Source of the DNA: Streptomyces griseorubiginosus
GTDB lineage: Bacteria; Actinomycetota; Actinomycetes; Streptomycetales; Streptomycetaceae
DNA length: 64,000 nucleotides
NCBI RefSeq assembly: GCF_001514195.1
Contig: NZ_KQ948749.1
Location: 62,001 to 126,000 of the forward strand
Direction of reading: 5' to 3'
A program made the translations under genes and the position numbers. Shown piece after piece: positions 24,886 to 33,818 of the stretch. The stretch's first letter is position 1, and each line of letters starts with the position of its first letter. The notes below the pieces were generated by a model. The model did not search any database. It saw nothing but the letters and a program-made list of their open reading frames with translations, and was not told where the DNA came from.

Positions 24886-26547
24886 TCATACCGCCTCGAC
24901 GGAGTCCGCCTCGCCACGGACGACATCCCGCAGACGCTTCTTGTCGATCTTGCCGACCTTTGTCAGCGGCAACTCCTCCACGACCAACAGGTCTTCAGGG
25001 AGTTTGTAGCGCGCCACCTGCATGGCGGTGAGGGCGGCACGGACCGATTCGAGGCTCAAGTGGGTCCCCGGCTCGACGACTACGACGGCGCACACCCGCT
25101 CCCCCAGATCGGGGTCGGCTTTCGCGACGGCCGCGACGCGGGAGACTCCGGGCAGGCGGTAGATCAGGTTCTCGACCTCCTCGGCGGAGATCTTCTCGCC
25201 GCCCCGGTTGATGAGGTCCTTGTCCCGTCCTTCGACAACGAGATTGCCCGACGGGTACAACCGGACGACGTCACCGGTGCGGTACCAGCCGTCGGCAGTG
25301 AACGCTCGGGCGTTGTGCTCGTCGGCCCGGTAGTAGCCGCGCGGGGTGTACGGGCCGCGGGTGAGCAGCGCGCCCATCTCGCCGGGCCGGACCGGCTCGT
25401 CGGAGGCGTCGACGACGAGGATCTCGTCGTCCGGGCACATGGGGCGGCCCTGCGTCTCGATCTTGATGTCGTCGGGATCGTCGGGGCGCGTGTAGTTCAA
25501 CAGCCCCTCAGCCATGCCGAACACCTGCTGGAGCGTGCCACCGAGCACGGGTTCGGCGCGGCGGGCGACCTCCGGGGCGAGACGGGCGCCTCCCACCTGC
25601 AACAGCCGTAGTGCGGGCGGGGCGGGGTGGCGGCCGGAGGCCACCGCGTCGATCCAGCGCTGGACGACGGCCGGTACGGCGGCGGTGGCCGTCACGCCCT
25701 CGGCGGCCATCAGCGGCAGCACCTTGCCGGGATCCGGGGTGCGGGCCAGGACGACCCGGCCGCCGTTCATGAGGGTGCCCAGGATGCCTGGGCAGGCCAG
25801 GGGGAAGTTGTGTCCGGCGGGCAGTGCCACCAGGTACACGGAATCGGAGTCGAGGCCGCAGACCTCGGCGCTGCGCCGCGCGTTGTACTCGTAGTCGTCA
25901 TGGGTGCGGGTGATGAGCTTCGGCAGGCCGGTCGTACCGCCGGAGAGCAGGAAGACGGCGATGTCGCCGCTGTCCGGGGCGATCCGGTCGAGCCGGGCCC
26001 GTGCGCCGGCCGGGTCGTCGGCCGGTTCGGCCAGGGCACGCAGGTCCGTGGCGTCGGTACCGGCCGTACCACCCGCGACGAGCAACAGCCTTACGCTCGG
26101 AGTGTCTTCGGCGACCTCCCGCCCCAGGGCCTGGTGGTCGAAGTCGCCGAGTCGGTCCGGTACGGCGATCGAGGTGACCTCGGCATGGGCGGCCAGGTAG
26201 CGCAGCTCGTGACCGCGATGCGCCGGCATCGCCATCACGGGAGCGATTCCGGCCCGCAGACAGGCAAGGGTGAGTGTGACGAACTCCCAGCCGTTGGGCA
26301 GCTGGACGAGCATCGCGTCCCCGGACTTAAGACCACTGTCCAGCAGGCGGCATGCCAATCCGTCGGCCCTGTGCACGAGTTGGCGATACGTCAGACGCGT
26401 GTCGCCGTCCACTACGGCCACTGTGTCGCCGTAGCTCTCGACCCATTCGTGGAGGTACGAGCCGAGCGGCCGGCCGCGCCAGTATCCGGCCTCGCGGTAG
26501 CGGTCGCCCGCCTCCTTGGGCCAGGGCACGAATCCCTCACGCGTCAT
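24886..26547 (-). CDS. sdgA: salicylate-CoA/AMP ligase
   Basis: The product has 553 residues and starts MTREGFVPWPKEAGDRYREA, the hallmark of aryl-acid adenylating enzymes (DhbE/EntE/SdgA group). It has the AMP-binding loop LLSGGTTGLPKLITRTHDDY, the hinge and C-lobe RDKDLINRGGEKISAEEVEN, and the catalytic lysine in LTKVGKIDKKRLRD. In Streptomyces sp. WA46 the SdgA enzyme of this type converts salicylate, ATP and CoA to salicylyl-CoA. The same neighbours (5-hydroxylase, gentisate dioxygenase) are present here, which supports the name. It is the last gene of the operon and its start overlaps the preceding gene by 11 nt, with AAGGAGGA as ribosome site. A siderophore-type DHB ligase is less likely because no peptide synthetase is near. 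Confidence 0.85.
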   Translation of the reverse strand: MTREGFVPWPKEAGDRYREAGYWRGRPLGSYLHEWVESYGDTVAVVDGDTRLTYRQLVHRADGLACRLLDSGLKSGDAMLVQLPNGWEFVTLTLACLRAGIAPVMAMPAHRGHELRYLAAHAEVTSIAVPDRLGDFDHQALGREVAEDTPSVRLLLVAGGTAGTDATDLRALAEPADDPAGARARLDRIAPDSGDIAVFLLSGGTTGLPKLITRTHDDYEYNARRSAEVCGLDSDSVYLVALPAGHNFPLACPGILGTLMNGGRVVLARTPDPGKVLPLMAAEGVTATAAVPAVVQRWIDAVASGRHPAPPALRLLQVGGARLAPEVARRAEPVLGGTLQQVFGMAEGLLNYTRPDDPDDIKIETQGRPMCPDDEILVVDASDEPVRPGEMGALLTRGPYTPRGYYRADEHNARAFTADGWYRTGDVVRLYPSGNLVVEGRDKDLINRGGEKISAEEVENLIYRLPGVSRVAAVAKADPDLGERVCAVVVVEPGTHLSLESVRAALTAMQVARYKLPEDLLVVEELPLTKVGKIDKKRLRDVVRGEADSVEAV

Positions 26548-28594
26548 CGGATCCTCCTTGATCCCGGGGGTCACGCAGCAGCAGTACGGCGTCGAGCGCG
26601 ACGACGTCGCCGTCGGGCAGGACGCGCAAAGGGTTGATCTCGCACTCGGCCACGGCGTCGTCGGCGGCGAGGGAGGCCAGGGCGCGCAGGACATGGGTGA
26701 GTCGTGCGCGGTCGACGGGGGTGGCGCCGCGCGCGCCGAGGAACAGCTGGCGGGTGGCGAGCTCGTCGAGCATCGCGTGGGCCTCGTTCTCGGACAGGGG
26801 CGCGAGGCGCAGGGATACGTCGCCGAGGATTTCGGCGGCCGTTCCCCCGGCGCCCAGAGCCAGCACGGGGCCGAAGACCGGGTCCCGGCGTACGCCGACG
26901 ATGAGTTCGGGACCCGCGGGGGCCATCTGTTCCACCAGTAGCGCGGGGCTCACGGGCATGCGGGCAAGGGCTTCGTCGAGCTCCTCGTGCGTGCGGATGC
27001 CGACCTGGACTCCGCCCACTTCCGTCTTGTGCAGGATGTCCGCGTCGAGGATCTTCACGACGACCGAGCCGCCGAGCTCGTCGAGAGCCGCGTGCGCCGC
27101 GGCGGGGTCGGCGCACACGCGCCGTACGGGTGTACGGATTCCCAAGTCCGCGAGGACGCCCTTGGCGGTGTGTTCGTCGACCGGGCCGGGCGGGGGCAGG
27201 GTGGGGGCATCGGAGGTGGTGACGACGGCCTCCAGTCGGGTGCGGGCTGCCGCGTCCTCGACGAGGGCACGCACCATCACCGATCCGGAGGCCGGCGTGG
27301 CCGCGCAGGGAATGCCGGCTTCGCCCAGTTCACGGCGGGTCCGCCGGGCCTGCTCCACGGGTCCGCCGACGACGGCGACGAGCGCAGTGGCCGTACGGGC
27401 GGCGGTCAGCGCGGCCGGGAGGTCCACGGTGGTGGGTTCCAGCAGCCCGTAGACGGCGGTGACGTCGATACCGGGGTCCTCCGAGACCCGCTCCACGATC
27501 TGCGTGATCGTGGGCGAGGGCCGACCGGTGTCGACAGGGTTGTTGAGATACGTGAGGGCCGGGAGCAGCTCGCGCAGCTCCTTCACCGTCCGTTCGACCA
27601 GCGGGGGAACCTGCACTCCGTGGGAGCGCAGGTCGTCGGTGAGCAGCAGACCGGGTCCGGCCTGGGCGGTGACCAGGCCGACGCCCGCACGGGGATGCGC
27701 GGGCAGTCGTACGCGGCTGAGCGCGGTGACGGCGTCGACGAGGTCGCGCTCGTCGTCGACGAGGACGGCTCCGGCCTGGCGCAGGGCCGTCCTGGTCACG
27801 CGCCAGGAGGTGGCCAGGGCGCCGGTGTGGGAGCGGGCGAAGTCTCCGATGTCGCTCCGGCCCACGACCAGGGCCACCACGGGGACACGATCGGTCAGAC
27901 GCCGTACCGCCTCGGTGAGACGGCGGCCTTCCGCGGCGGTCTCCACGTGCAGAGCGACGGCCCGTACGCCGTCGTCCTCGGCGAGGTGGCGCAGGACGTC
28001 GGCCTGGGTGACGTCCAGGCTGTTGCCCAGCCCGACCCCGAGACGCAGGCCGACGCCGGCCTCGGCCAGGGCGAACGCCAGCGCGTGGTTCACGCCTCCG
28101 CTCGCGGCCACGACCGCCACCGGACCCGGTTCCAGGTCGGGCGCGCCCGGGACGAAACTGGCCGTGAGCCGCCGGTGGGGGACGAGGAAGCCCGAGGTGT
28201 TCGCTCCGAGGACCCGGATGCCGGTGTCCCGTACCACCTCGGTCAGCGCCTGCTGGTGCAGCGCACCGTCGCCCCCGGCTTCCGCGAACCCGCCGGCGCA
28301 CACCAGTGCGGCGCGGGCACCGACGGCCGCCGCCTCACGCAGGGCGTCGGCGGTCACGGCGGCCGGGATGCAGGAGACGACCAGGTCGGGCGTGATGCCG
28401 TAGCTCCCGGCGGCCTCGCCGACGGTGGGGAAGAAGCCCCTATCCAGGTCCGGGCGGCCGGAGTTGACCTTCATCACCGGCCCCGGGAAGGACGCCAGGG
28501 AGGCGGCCATCGCCGCGCCGAGCTTCCCGGGCGTGGCCGATGCGCCGAGCACGGCAATGGCTCGGGGGGCGAACAGCGCTTCCAGGGCGGTCAC
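26537..28594 (-). CDS. acyl-CoA synthetase (NDP-forming, ATP-grasp type)
   Basis: The product has 685 residues with an N-terminal CoA-binding Rossmann domain (FAPRAIAVLGASATPGKLGA) and a succinyl-CoA-ligase-like middle domain with ARSHTGALATSW (histidine loop). A C-terminal ATP-grasp domain follows (KGVLADLGIRTPVRRVCADP, VVKILDADILHKTEVGGVQV, ALGAGGTAAEILGD). This is the fused ADP-forming acyl-CoA synthetase type. It overlaps the 5-hydroxylase gene by 4 nt and sdgA by 11 nt, so it belongs to the salicylate operon. Its exact job is not clear, because SdgA alone can make the CoA ester in the described system. It might recycle CoA or activate a related aryl acid. Confidence 0.82.
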   Translation of the reverse strand: MTALEALFAPRAIAVLGASATPGKLGAAMAASLASFPGPVMKVNSGRPDLDRGFFPTVGEAAGSYGITPDLVVSCIPAAVTADALREAAAVGARAALVCAGGFAEAGGDGALHQQALTEVVRDTGIRVLGANTSGFLVPHRRLTASFVPGAPDLEPGPVAVVAASGGVNHALAFALAEAGVGLRLGVGLGNSLDVTQADVLRHLAEDDGVRAVALHVETAAEGRRLTEAVRRLTDRVPVVALVVGRSDIGDFARSHTGALATSWRVTRTALRQAGAVLVDDERDLVDAVTALSRVRLPAHPRAGVGLVTAQAGPGLLLTDDLRSHGVQVPPLVERTVKELRELLPALTYLNNPVDTGRPSPTITQIVERVSEDPGIDVTAVYGLLEPTTVDLPAALTAARTATALVAVVGGPVEQARRTRRELGEAGIPCAATPASGSVMVRALVEDAAARTRLEAVVTTSDAPTLPPPGPVDEHTAKGVLADLGIRTPVRRVCADPAAAHAALDELGGSVVVKILDADILHKTEVGGVQVGIRTHEELDEALARMPVSPALLVEQMAPAGPELIVGVRRDPVFGPVLALGAGGTAAEILGDVSLRLAPLSENEAHAMLDELATRQLFLGARGATPVDRARLTHVLRALASLAADDAVAECEINPLRVLPDGDVVALDAVLLLRDPRDQGGSDDA

Positions 28595-30144
28595 TTGATG
28601 CCTCCGACGAGGTCGGCCCGGCCGGACAGGACGAGCGTGGTGGCGGCGTCGTCGTCGTACGCGCCGACGACCGCGGCGGGCAGGTTGTGCACGAGCCGGG
28701 CCTCCTCCGCGACCAGTACGCGGGTCAGCGCCGTACCGCCGCGTACACCGACGAGCGAGGCGCCCGCCTCTGCCGTCTCTCGCACCTGCTCAAGGGCGAG
28801 CGGCAGGCCCTCCTCGGTGTCCGGGGCGTCGATCCATACGCCCGCCCCCGACGACTGCCCGTTGAAGGGGGCCATCGGGATGCCGGTGCCGTCGGTTCCG
28901 GTCAGGACGTGGTCGTCGACCGTCACCCGCCGCGAGGGAAGGCGGTACGGCCCGCCGCTGAAAGGCGTCTGCAGGGGCCCCGCATCGTGACGGGCCCGCC
29001 ACCATCCGTCGACGCGGTCCACGTACAACGCGTCGCGCATGGCGAGTTTGCCCCGCGGGATGCTGCGGGTGAGGAAGTGGAAGGCGAACTGTGTCGGGGC
29101 GTCGAGGTGACGGACGTAGCGGCCGAAGTGCTCCCACCAGGATAGGCTGGGCCGCGCCGAGTTCTGGATCCTCTCCACCTTGGGGCGGCGGCGCTCCTCG
29201 TAGAGGTCGAGTGCGTCCGGCACGCTGCCCGGTGCCTCCCCCAGGGCCTCGGCCAGCGCGACCGCGTCCTCCATGGCCATCTTGGTGCCGGACCCGACGG
29301 AGAAGTGCGCGGTGTGCGCGGCGTCGCCCAGCAGCACCCACTTGCCCCGTCGCCACGAACGGGCCCTGCGGGTGGCGAAGTTGGCCCAGCGGGAGTTGTT
29401 GCCGACCAGCGGGTGCCCGTCGATCTGCTCGCGGAACAGGTCTTCCAGGTATGCCTTGGTCTTCTCGTCGCTCATGCCCGGCGGGGTAGACGGATCGAAG
29501 GCGTCGAGACCGGCCCTGGCCCAGGAGTCCGCGTCGGTCTCGACGATGAAGGTGCTCAGCGAGTCACTGATCGGATAGGCGTGGGCGGCGAAGACACCGT
29601 GGGGGCCGTCCTGGTGGACGAAAGTGAGCCCGTCGAACGCGTAGGTCGTGCCGAACCAGATGAACTTCGCGCTCGCCACGTCCGCGGTCGGTCCGAAGTC
29701 GTCGGCGAACAGGGTGCGGAAGCGGCTGTTGGCGCCGTCGCACACCACGACGAGGTCGAAGTCGCCCAGCTCGGAAGGGTCGCGGACCTCGTGCTGGAAG
29801 CGCATCTGCACGCCCTCGGCGCGGGCTCGTTCCTGCAGCAGGCTCAGCAGCGTCTTGCGGACCACGGCCGCCATGCCCATACCGCCCACGCGCTCCCGGG
29901 CGCCGTGCACGCGGACCTCGATGTCGTCCCAGTGCGTGCCGTGCTTCTCCAGCGCCTCGCTGAGGACGGGATCGGCGGCGTCGATGGCGTCGAGTGTGGC
30001 GTCCGAGAAGACCACTCCGAAGCCGAACGTGTCGTCCGGGCGATTGCGTTCGAAGACCACGACCTCGGCGCCGGGCCGGCTCCGCTTGAGCAGTGTGGCG
30101 AAGAACAGTCCTCCGGGCCCTGCGCCGATGCAGGCAACTTTCAT
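28591..30144 (-). CDS. sdgC: salicylyl-CoA 5-hydroxylase
   Basis: The product has 517 residues. The FAD site reads MKVACIGAGPGGLFFATLLK, and the second flavin motif is WVLLGDAAHTAHFSVGSGTK followed by MAMEDAVALAEAL. The middle has FWERNRPDDTFGFGVVFSD-like text (here VFERNRPDDTFGFGVVFSD), which is characteristic of the anthraniloyl-CoA/salicylyl-CoA hydroxylase group. The enzyme uses NADH and O2 to place a hydroxyl at C5, giving gentisyl-CoA, which falls apart to gentisate. The ATG at 30144 is preceded by GAAGGAAAA. A longer frame exists to 30240, but it runs into the upstream gene. It overlaps the next gene by ATGA. Confidence 0.87.
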   Translation of the reverse strand: MKVACIGAGPGGLFFATLLKRSRPGAEVVVFERNRPDDTFGFGVVFSDATLDAIDAADPVLSEALEKHGTHWDDIEVRVHGARERVGGMGMAAVVRKTLLSLLQERARAEGVQMRFQHEVRDPSELGDFDLVVVCDGANSRFRTLFADDFGPTADVASAKFIWFGTTYAFDGLTFVHQDGPHGVFAAHAYPISDSLSTFIVETDADSWARAGLDAFDPSTPPGMSDEKTKAYLEDLFREQIDGHPLVGNNSRWANFATRRARSWRRGKWVLLGDAAHTAHFSVGSGTKMAMEDAVALAEALGEAPGSVPDALDLYEERRRPKVERIQNSARPSLSWWEHFGRYVRHLDAPTQFAFHFLTRSIPRGKLAMRDALYVDRVDGWWRARHDAGPLQTPFSGGPYRLPSRRVTVDDHVLTGTDGTGIPMAPFNGQSSGAGVWIDAPDTEEGLPLALEQVRETAEAGASLVGVRGGTALTRVLVAEEARLVHNLPAAVVGAYDDDAATTLVLSGRADLVGGIK

Positions 30145-30160
30145 CGTTTTTCCTTCGTGC

Positions 30161-30886
30161 TCACAGCCACGCGGGCAGCTTCGGCGGGGAGTCCCCGCCG
30201 GTCGGGTACAGGGGGCCGGGCACAGGCCGCCCGGTCGCATAGGCGGTCAGGCTGGGCAGGTCACCACTGACCACGACCGGCTCGACGCCGCCCGAGTCGC
30301 CCAGAAGCCAGGTGCGGGCACCGTCCTCGGACCGCAGCCGGACGGAGGGACAGTCCGTACGGCCCCGCAAGGAGGCGGCCACGTCGTCGACGAGGGCCGC
30401 GCACACATCGTGCGGTACGTCGTCGAAGCTGGTGTCGATGTCCAGGTCGACGGCGTGGACCCATACCTCCCGCACCCGCATCCAGGGCACCTGAGAGGCG
30501 GGCACCTCACGGCCTCGCGCGGTGCGCACGGTCGCCGCCCAGCACTCGTCGGGCAGCGCGGCGAATTCCTCGGCGAGACGGCCGTCGGCCTCGAGCAGCT
30601 CGGCACGCAGCTTTTCGGCCGGCTGCCGGGCGCCCTCCTCGATCTCCCGCGCACGCTGGTCGCCGCTTGCGTACATGGGCGTCTCGACACCGGTACGCGC
30701 CCAGGCCAGCAGGTTGACGAGTGCGTCGGCGTTACGGGCGACGTGAGCGACGACGTGGGCCCGACTCCAGCCCGGCAGATACGAGGGCCTGGTGAAACCT
30801 GAGTCGGTCAGCCGGTGCACGGCGGCTTCGAAGGCCGCCGTGCCCTTGGCCGCCTGCTCCAGCACCACGGTCGGGCCTGCGCTCAC
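30161..30886 (-). CDS. mycothiol-dependent maleylpyruvate isomerase
   Basis: The product has 241 residues. The DinB-like N-terminal domain includes RPSYLPGWSRAHVVAHVARN and ADALVNLLAWARTG, with later metal His in MRVREVWVHAVDLDID. The three-histidine pattern (H-x3-H ... H) and the C-terminal SCP2-like tail match the actinobacterial maleylpyruvate isomerases that use mycothiol instead of glutathione. It converts maleylpyruvate from gentisate cleavage to fumarylpyruvate. The start overlaps the hydrolase gene upstream by 4 nt and a 16-nt gap separates it from sdgC. Its presence supports an actinomycete host. Confidence 0.9.
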   Translation of the reverse strand: MSAGPTVVLEQAAKGTAAFEAAVHRLTDSGFTRPSYLPGWSRAHVVAHVARNADALVNLLAWARTGVETPMYASGDQRAREIEEGARQPAEKLRAELLEADGRLAEEFAALPDECWAATVRTARGREVPASQVPWMRVREVWVHAVDLDIDTSFDDVPHDVCAALVDDVAASLRGRTDCPSVRLRSEDGARTWLLGDSGGVEPVVVSGDLPSLTAYATGRPVPGPLYPTGGDSPPKLPAWL

Positions 30887-31713
30887 CGCGTCTCCCGACG
30901 GCAGGTGTTGCGGGTCTCGCCGATTCCCTCGATCCGGGTGACGAGGAGTGAACCGTCCTGCAGATAGCGGGCGGGCTTGCGGGCGTGGCCGACCCCGCCC
31001 GGAGTACCGGTGGCGATCACGTCGCCGGGCACCAGCGTGACGATCTCGGACAGATACGCGACGAGTGCGGCCGGGTCGAAGACGAGGTCCCCGGTGTCGG
31101 CCTTCTGGACCGTGTCACCGTCGACTTCACAGGTCAGGCTCAGGCCCTGGGCGGAGACCGCGGGGTCGTCGGCGGTCACCAGCCATGGTCCGATGGGGGT
31201 GGTGGCCTCGAAGGTCTTGCCCTGGTCCCACTGGGTGGTGCGGTACTGCCAGTCGCGGGCGGTGACGTCGTTGAGCACGGTGTACCCGGCGATCGCGGCC
31301 CGTGCCTGCTCCGTGTCGGCGTGCCGGACCTCGGCCCCGATGACGACGCCGAGTTCGGCCTCCCAGTCCATCTGCGCGGACCCGGCGGGCAGGGTCACGT
31401 CGTCGTACGCGCCTACCAGCGCCCTCGCGAACTTGGAGAACAGCGTGGGGTGCGAGGGGAGTTCGCGGCCCATCTCCAGAATGTGGGTGCGGTAGTTGAG
31501 ACCGACGCACACGACCTTCTCCGGCGCGACGACCACGGGGGCGTAGTCCAGGGCGCCTTCGTACGTGTCACCGTCGGCGTCCGCGGCACGCGTCGCCCAG
31601 TCACTGTGGCGCAGGAAGGCCACCAGGTCGCTCTCGCCGAGGTCGACGGCCTTGTCCTCGTCGACCCGGACGGCGCGCGTGGTGCCGTTGACGCGGATGG
31701 TGGCGAGCTTCAC
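30883..31713 (-). CDS. fumarylpyruvate hydrolase (FAH family)
   Basis: The product has 276 residues. The FAH fold shows KVVCVGLNYRTHILEMGREL, PTLFSKFARALVGAYDDVTL, the metal-binding DWEAELGVVIGAEVRHADTE, and LVPGDVIATGTPGGVGHARK. Family members cleave acylpyruvates. Here fumarylpyruvate to fumarate plus pyruvate is the expected reaction because the gene sits between gentisate dioxygenase and maleylpyruvate isomerase. The start is a GTG at 31713 whose bases overlap the stop of the dioxygenase gene (GTGA), giving translational coupling. An upstream extension of the frame lies inside the dioxygenase gene and is rejected. Confidence 0.9.
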   Translation of the reverse strand: MKLATIRVNGTTRAVRVDEDKAVDLGESDLVAFLRHSDWATRAADADGDTYEGALDYAPVVVAPEKVVCVGLNYRTHILEMGRELPSHPTLFSKFARALVGAYDDVTLPAGSAQMDWEAELGVVIGAEVRHADTEQARAAIAGYTVLNDVTARDWQYRTTQWDQGKTFEATTPIGPWLVTADDPAVSAQGLSLTCEVDGDTVQKADTGDLVFDPAALVAYLSEIVTLVPGDVIATGTPGGVGHARKPARYLQDGSLLVTRIEGIGETRNTCRRETR

Positions 31714-32786
31714 TTGTGTTCTCCTCGGGAGGTACGGGCGAGACCGAGGGCCTCGTAGACGGGCTCGTCGCTGAAGCGGAAGAGGTCGACCTGGGTGCGG
31801 GCGGACAGCGAGACCTCGCACCAGGAGGGGACGACGAACAGGTCGCCCTTGGCGATCTCGAAGACCTTGTCGCCGACCTGCGCGACCGCCTCGCCCTCGA
31901 ACACCTGCCAGACCGCGGAGCCGACCGTGCGCACCGGGGTGGTCCGGGCGCCGACCCGCAGTCGGCGCATCTCGGTGCGCATCGTGACCAGGGCGTCCTT
32001 GCCGGTGGTGGGGTTCGAGAAGCGGACTCCGGCGTGCCCGGGCTCCAGCACGCCGGGGACGCCCTCGTCCTCCAGTTCCAGCTGGGCGGTCAGAGCGGCG
32101 TCGGTGTGCTCCCAGCGGTACGCGTTCAGCGGGGAGTTGGGCTGGTCGGGCCGGCTGATCGGGCGCAGTCCGGGGTGGCCCCACAGTCGCTGTCCGCGTG
32201 AGCGCTCGGGGGTTTCACGGGTGGAGAGCTCGTCGGGGCCGAACTCGAAGAAGCCGGCGTCCAGTTTGGAGACGAGCGGAATGTCCAGGCCGTCGAGCCA
32301 GGCCATCGGCTCATCGGTGACGTTCTGGTGCTCGTGGAACGCCCAACTCGGCGTGAGCAGCAGGTCACCCCGTCGCATCGCCACCGCGTCGCCGTCGACG
32401 TTGGTCCACACGCCCTCGCCTTCGAGCACGAACCGGAAGGCGCCCTGGCTGTGCCGGTGCGAGGGGGCGACCTCGCGCGGGCCCAGGTACTGGATGGCGG
32501 TCCACAGCGTCGGGGTGGCGTAAGGCAGGCCCGGAAGGCCGGGGTTGGACAGGGCCATGGCGCGGCGCTCGCCGCCACGGCCCACCGGTACGAGCTCTCC
32601 GGAGCGCTGCGCGATGGGCAGCAGCTCCGCCCATCGCCACAGGTGCGGAACCGCGGCGGGCTGCGGCACCATCGGCATGAGGCCGTCCACCTGCGTCCAC
32701 AGCGGGATCAGGCCCGCGTCCTCGAAATCCGCGTACAGCTCGTCGAGCAGCTTGCGCTCGGTCTGCTCGCTGGTGGTGTCGGTCAC
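31710..32786 (-). CDS. sdgD: gentisate 1,2-dioxygenase
   Basis: The product has 358 residues. It is a bicupin: the first cupin has EVAPSHRHSQGAFRFVLEGE with the iron-binding HxH, and LLLTPSWAFHEHQN. The second, degenerate cupin has VWQVFEGEAVAQVGDKVFEI. The text LWTQVDGLMPMVPQPAAVPH is typical of gentisate dioxygenases. It opens gentisate between C1 and C2 to maleylpyruvate using Fe(II). The GTG at 32786 follows GGAGG with a 5-nt spacer; further upstream codons lack similarity. It is the first gene of the operon, facing the IclR gene across a 120-bp promoter region. Confidence 0.93.
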   Translation of the reverse strand: MTDTTSEQTERKLLDELYADFEDAGLIPLWTQVDGLMPMVPQPAAVPHLWRWAELLPIAQRSGELVPVGRGGERRAMALSNPGLPGLPYATPTLWTAIQYLGPREVAPSHRHSQGAFRFVLEGEGVWTNVDGDAVAMRRGDLLLTPSWAFHEHQNVTDEPMAWLDGLDIPLVSKLDAGFFEFGPDELSTRETPERSRGQRLWGHPGLRPISRPDQPNSPLNAYRWEHTDAALTAQLELEDEGVPGVLEPGHAGVRFSNPTTGKDALVTMRTEMRRLRVGARTTPVRTVGSAVWQVFEGEAVAQVGDKVFEIAKGDLFVVPSWCEVSLSARTQVDLFRFSDEPVYEALGLARTSRGEHK

Positions 32787-32896
32787 GGAAACCTCCACGT
32801 CGTGTTGTACGGCGACCGCCGGAAGAAGCGCGCATCGTTCCGCGCCGTCCCTGACGCTACGCCGCAATTTCCCCTCACCGGAATCCATGAGGGGTA

Positions 32897-32917
32897 GAAT
32901 TCCTCTATGGAGAATTC
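32897..32917. promoter_or_regulatory. IclR-type operator overlapping the iclR start codon
   Basis: Inverted GAATTC half-sites at 32897-32902 and 32912-32917, separated by 9 bp, enclose the ATG (32907) of the regulator gene. A further GGAATCCAT at 32880-32888 may extend the site toward the catabolic operon. IclR proteins often bind such dyads to repress themselves and control the divergent operon. This is inferred from sequence only. Confidence 0.6.
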
Positions 32918-33680
32918 AGGCAGTCTTTCGCCGAGCCCTTCGTATCCGGTGAGCGCCGCCGGCAACGCCCTGCGCGTCGTCCGGCTGCTGCACGAGCTCG
33001 ACGAGCTGCGGGTGATGGACGTCGCCGACCGGCTCGGCGTCGCGCGCTCGACCGCGCACCGGGTCCTCGCGATGCTCGTCTTCGAGGGATTCGCCGTGCA
33101 GGACCGCCACAAGGTGTACCGGCCGGGGCCGGCTCTGCGGGCGATCAGGGGAAGCCAGGCGGGCCCTCCCCCGGATCTGATCACCATCGCCCATCCCCAC
33201 CTGCAACGGCTGGCGGACGCCGTCCGGGAGACGACCCACCTGATGGTGCTCGAGGGCAACGGCAGCCGCTTCCTCGACGGCGTGGAGGGCTCCCAGGCAC
33301 TGCGCGTCAGCTACCGCACCGGCACACTCCTGCCCGCCCACGTGACCTCGGGCGGCAAGGCACTGCTCGCCGCACTGCCGGCTGACCGGCTCCGGGCCCT
33401 CTACCCCAACGGGCTCCCCGAGGACCGGGCCAAAGCTCCCAAGGACTTCGAGAGCCTGATGAAGGAGCTGGTGTCCGTGCGCCGCCACGGCTACGCCCTC
33501 AATTTCCAGGAGAGCGAGCGCGGAGTGCACGCCGTCGGCGCGTGTGTGCGCGACCGCACGGGCGCCGCCGTAGCCGCCGTGGTCGTCGCGGCTCCGTCCG
33601 TCCGCTCCACCCGCGCACGGCTCGCCGAACTGTCCCAACCTCTGCTCGCGACCACGCGGGACATCGGTCAGGGTCTGTGA
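32907..33680 (+). CDS. IclR-family regulator of the salicylate operon
   Basis: The product has 257 residues. The N-terminal winged helix-turn-helix reads SAAGNALRVVRLLHELDELR, VMDVADRLGVARSTAHRVLA. The C-terminal GAF-like effector domain contains ETTHLMVLEGNGSRFLDGVE, LPAHVTSGGKALLAALPADR and the typical ESERGVHAVGACVRDRTG. It is divergent from the gentisate dioxygenase gene, the usual place for a pathway-specific regulator. Salicylate, salicylyl-CoA or gentisate are plausible effectors; none can be read from the sequence. Confidence 0.9.
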   Translation: MENSGSLSPSPSYPVSAAGNALRVVRLLHELDELRVMDVADRLGVARSTAHRVLAMLVFEGFAVQDRHKVYRPGPALRAIRGSQAGPPPDLITIAHPHLQRLADAVRETTHLMVLEGNGSRFLDGVEGSQALRVSYRTGTLLPAHVTSGGKALLAALPADRLRALYPNGLPEDRAKAPKDFESLMKELVSVRRHGYALNFQESERGVHAVGACVRDRTGAAVAAVVVAAPSVRSTRARLAELSQPLLATTRDIGQGL

Positions 33681-33686
33681 ACGGCG

Positions 33687-33728
33687 ACGGCGCACGCCAC
33701 CGTCGAACCGTGTGGTGGCGTGCGCCGT
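33687..33728. terminator. bidirectional hairpin terminator
   Basis: ACGGCGCACGCCACC (33687-33701) pairs perfectly over 15 bp with GGTGGCGTGCGCCGT (33714-33728) across a 12-nt loop. It lies 6 bp past the IclR stop and 90 bp past the stop of the convergent amidohydrolase, so it can serve both. Confidence 0.8.
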
Positions 33729-33818
33729 GGCGTCTTCCCAGCATGTCGTACGACCTGGGCGCGAACGTCGTTCGTCAGCGGGGGTGAGCGTCGGTCAGCG
33801 CTTGAGCATCGTGGCTCG

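Noticed and set aside
24886..26547. The adenylating ligase as a siderophore (2,3-dihydroxybenzoate) starter enzyme
   Set aside because: Sequence type would allow it, but the gene overlaps salicylate-to-gentisate genes and no peptide synthetase, isochorismatase or transporter of siderophores is present.
26987..28990. A 667-codon open frame on the plus strand opposite the acyl-CoA synthetase and hydroxylase genes
   Set aside because: It is a shadow of the minus-strand genes, with glycine/arginine/aspartate-rich text and no family motif; the opposite strand encodes clear enzymes.
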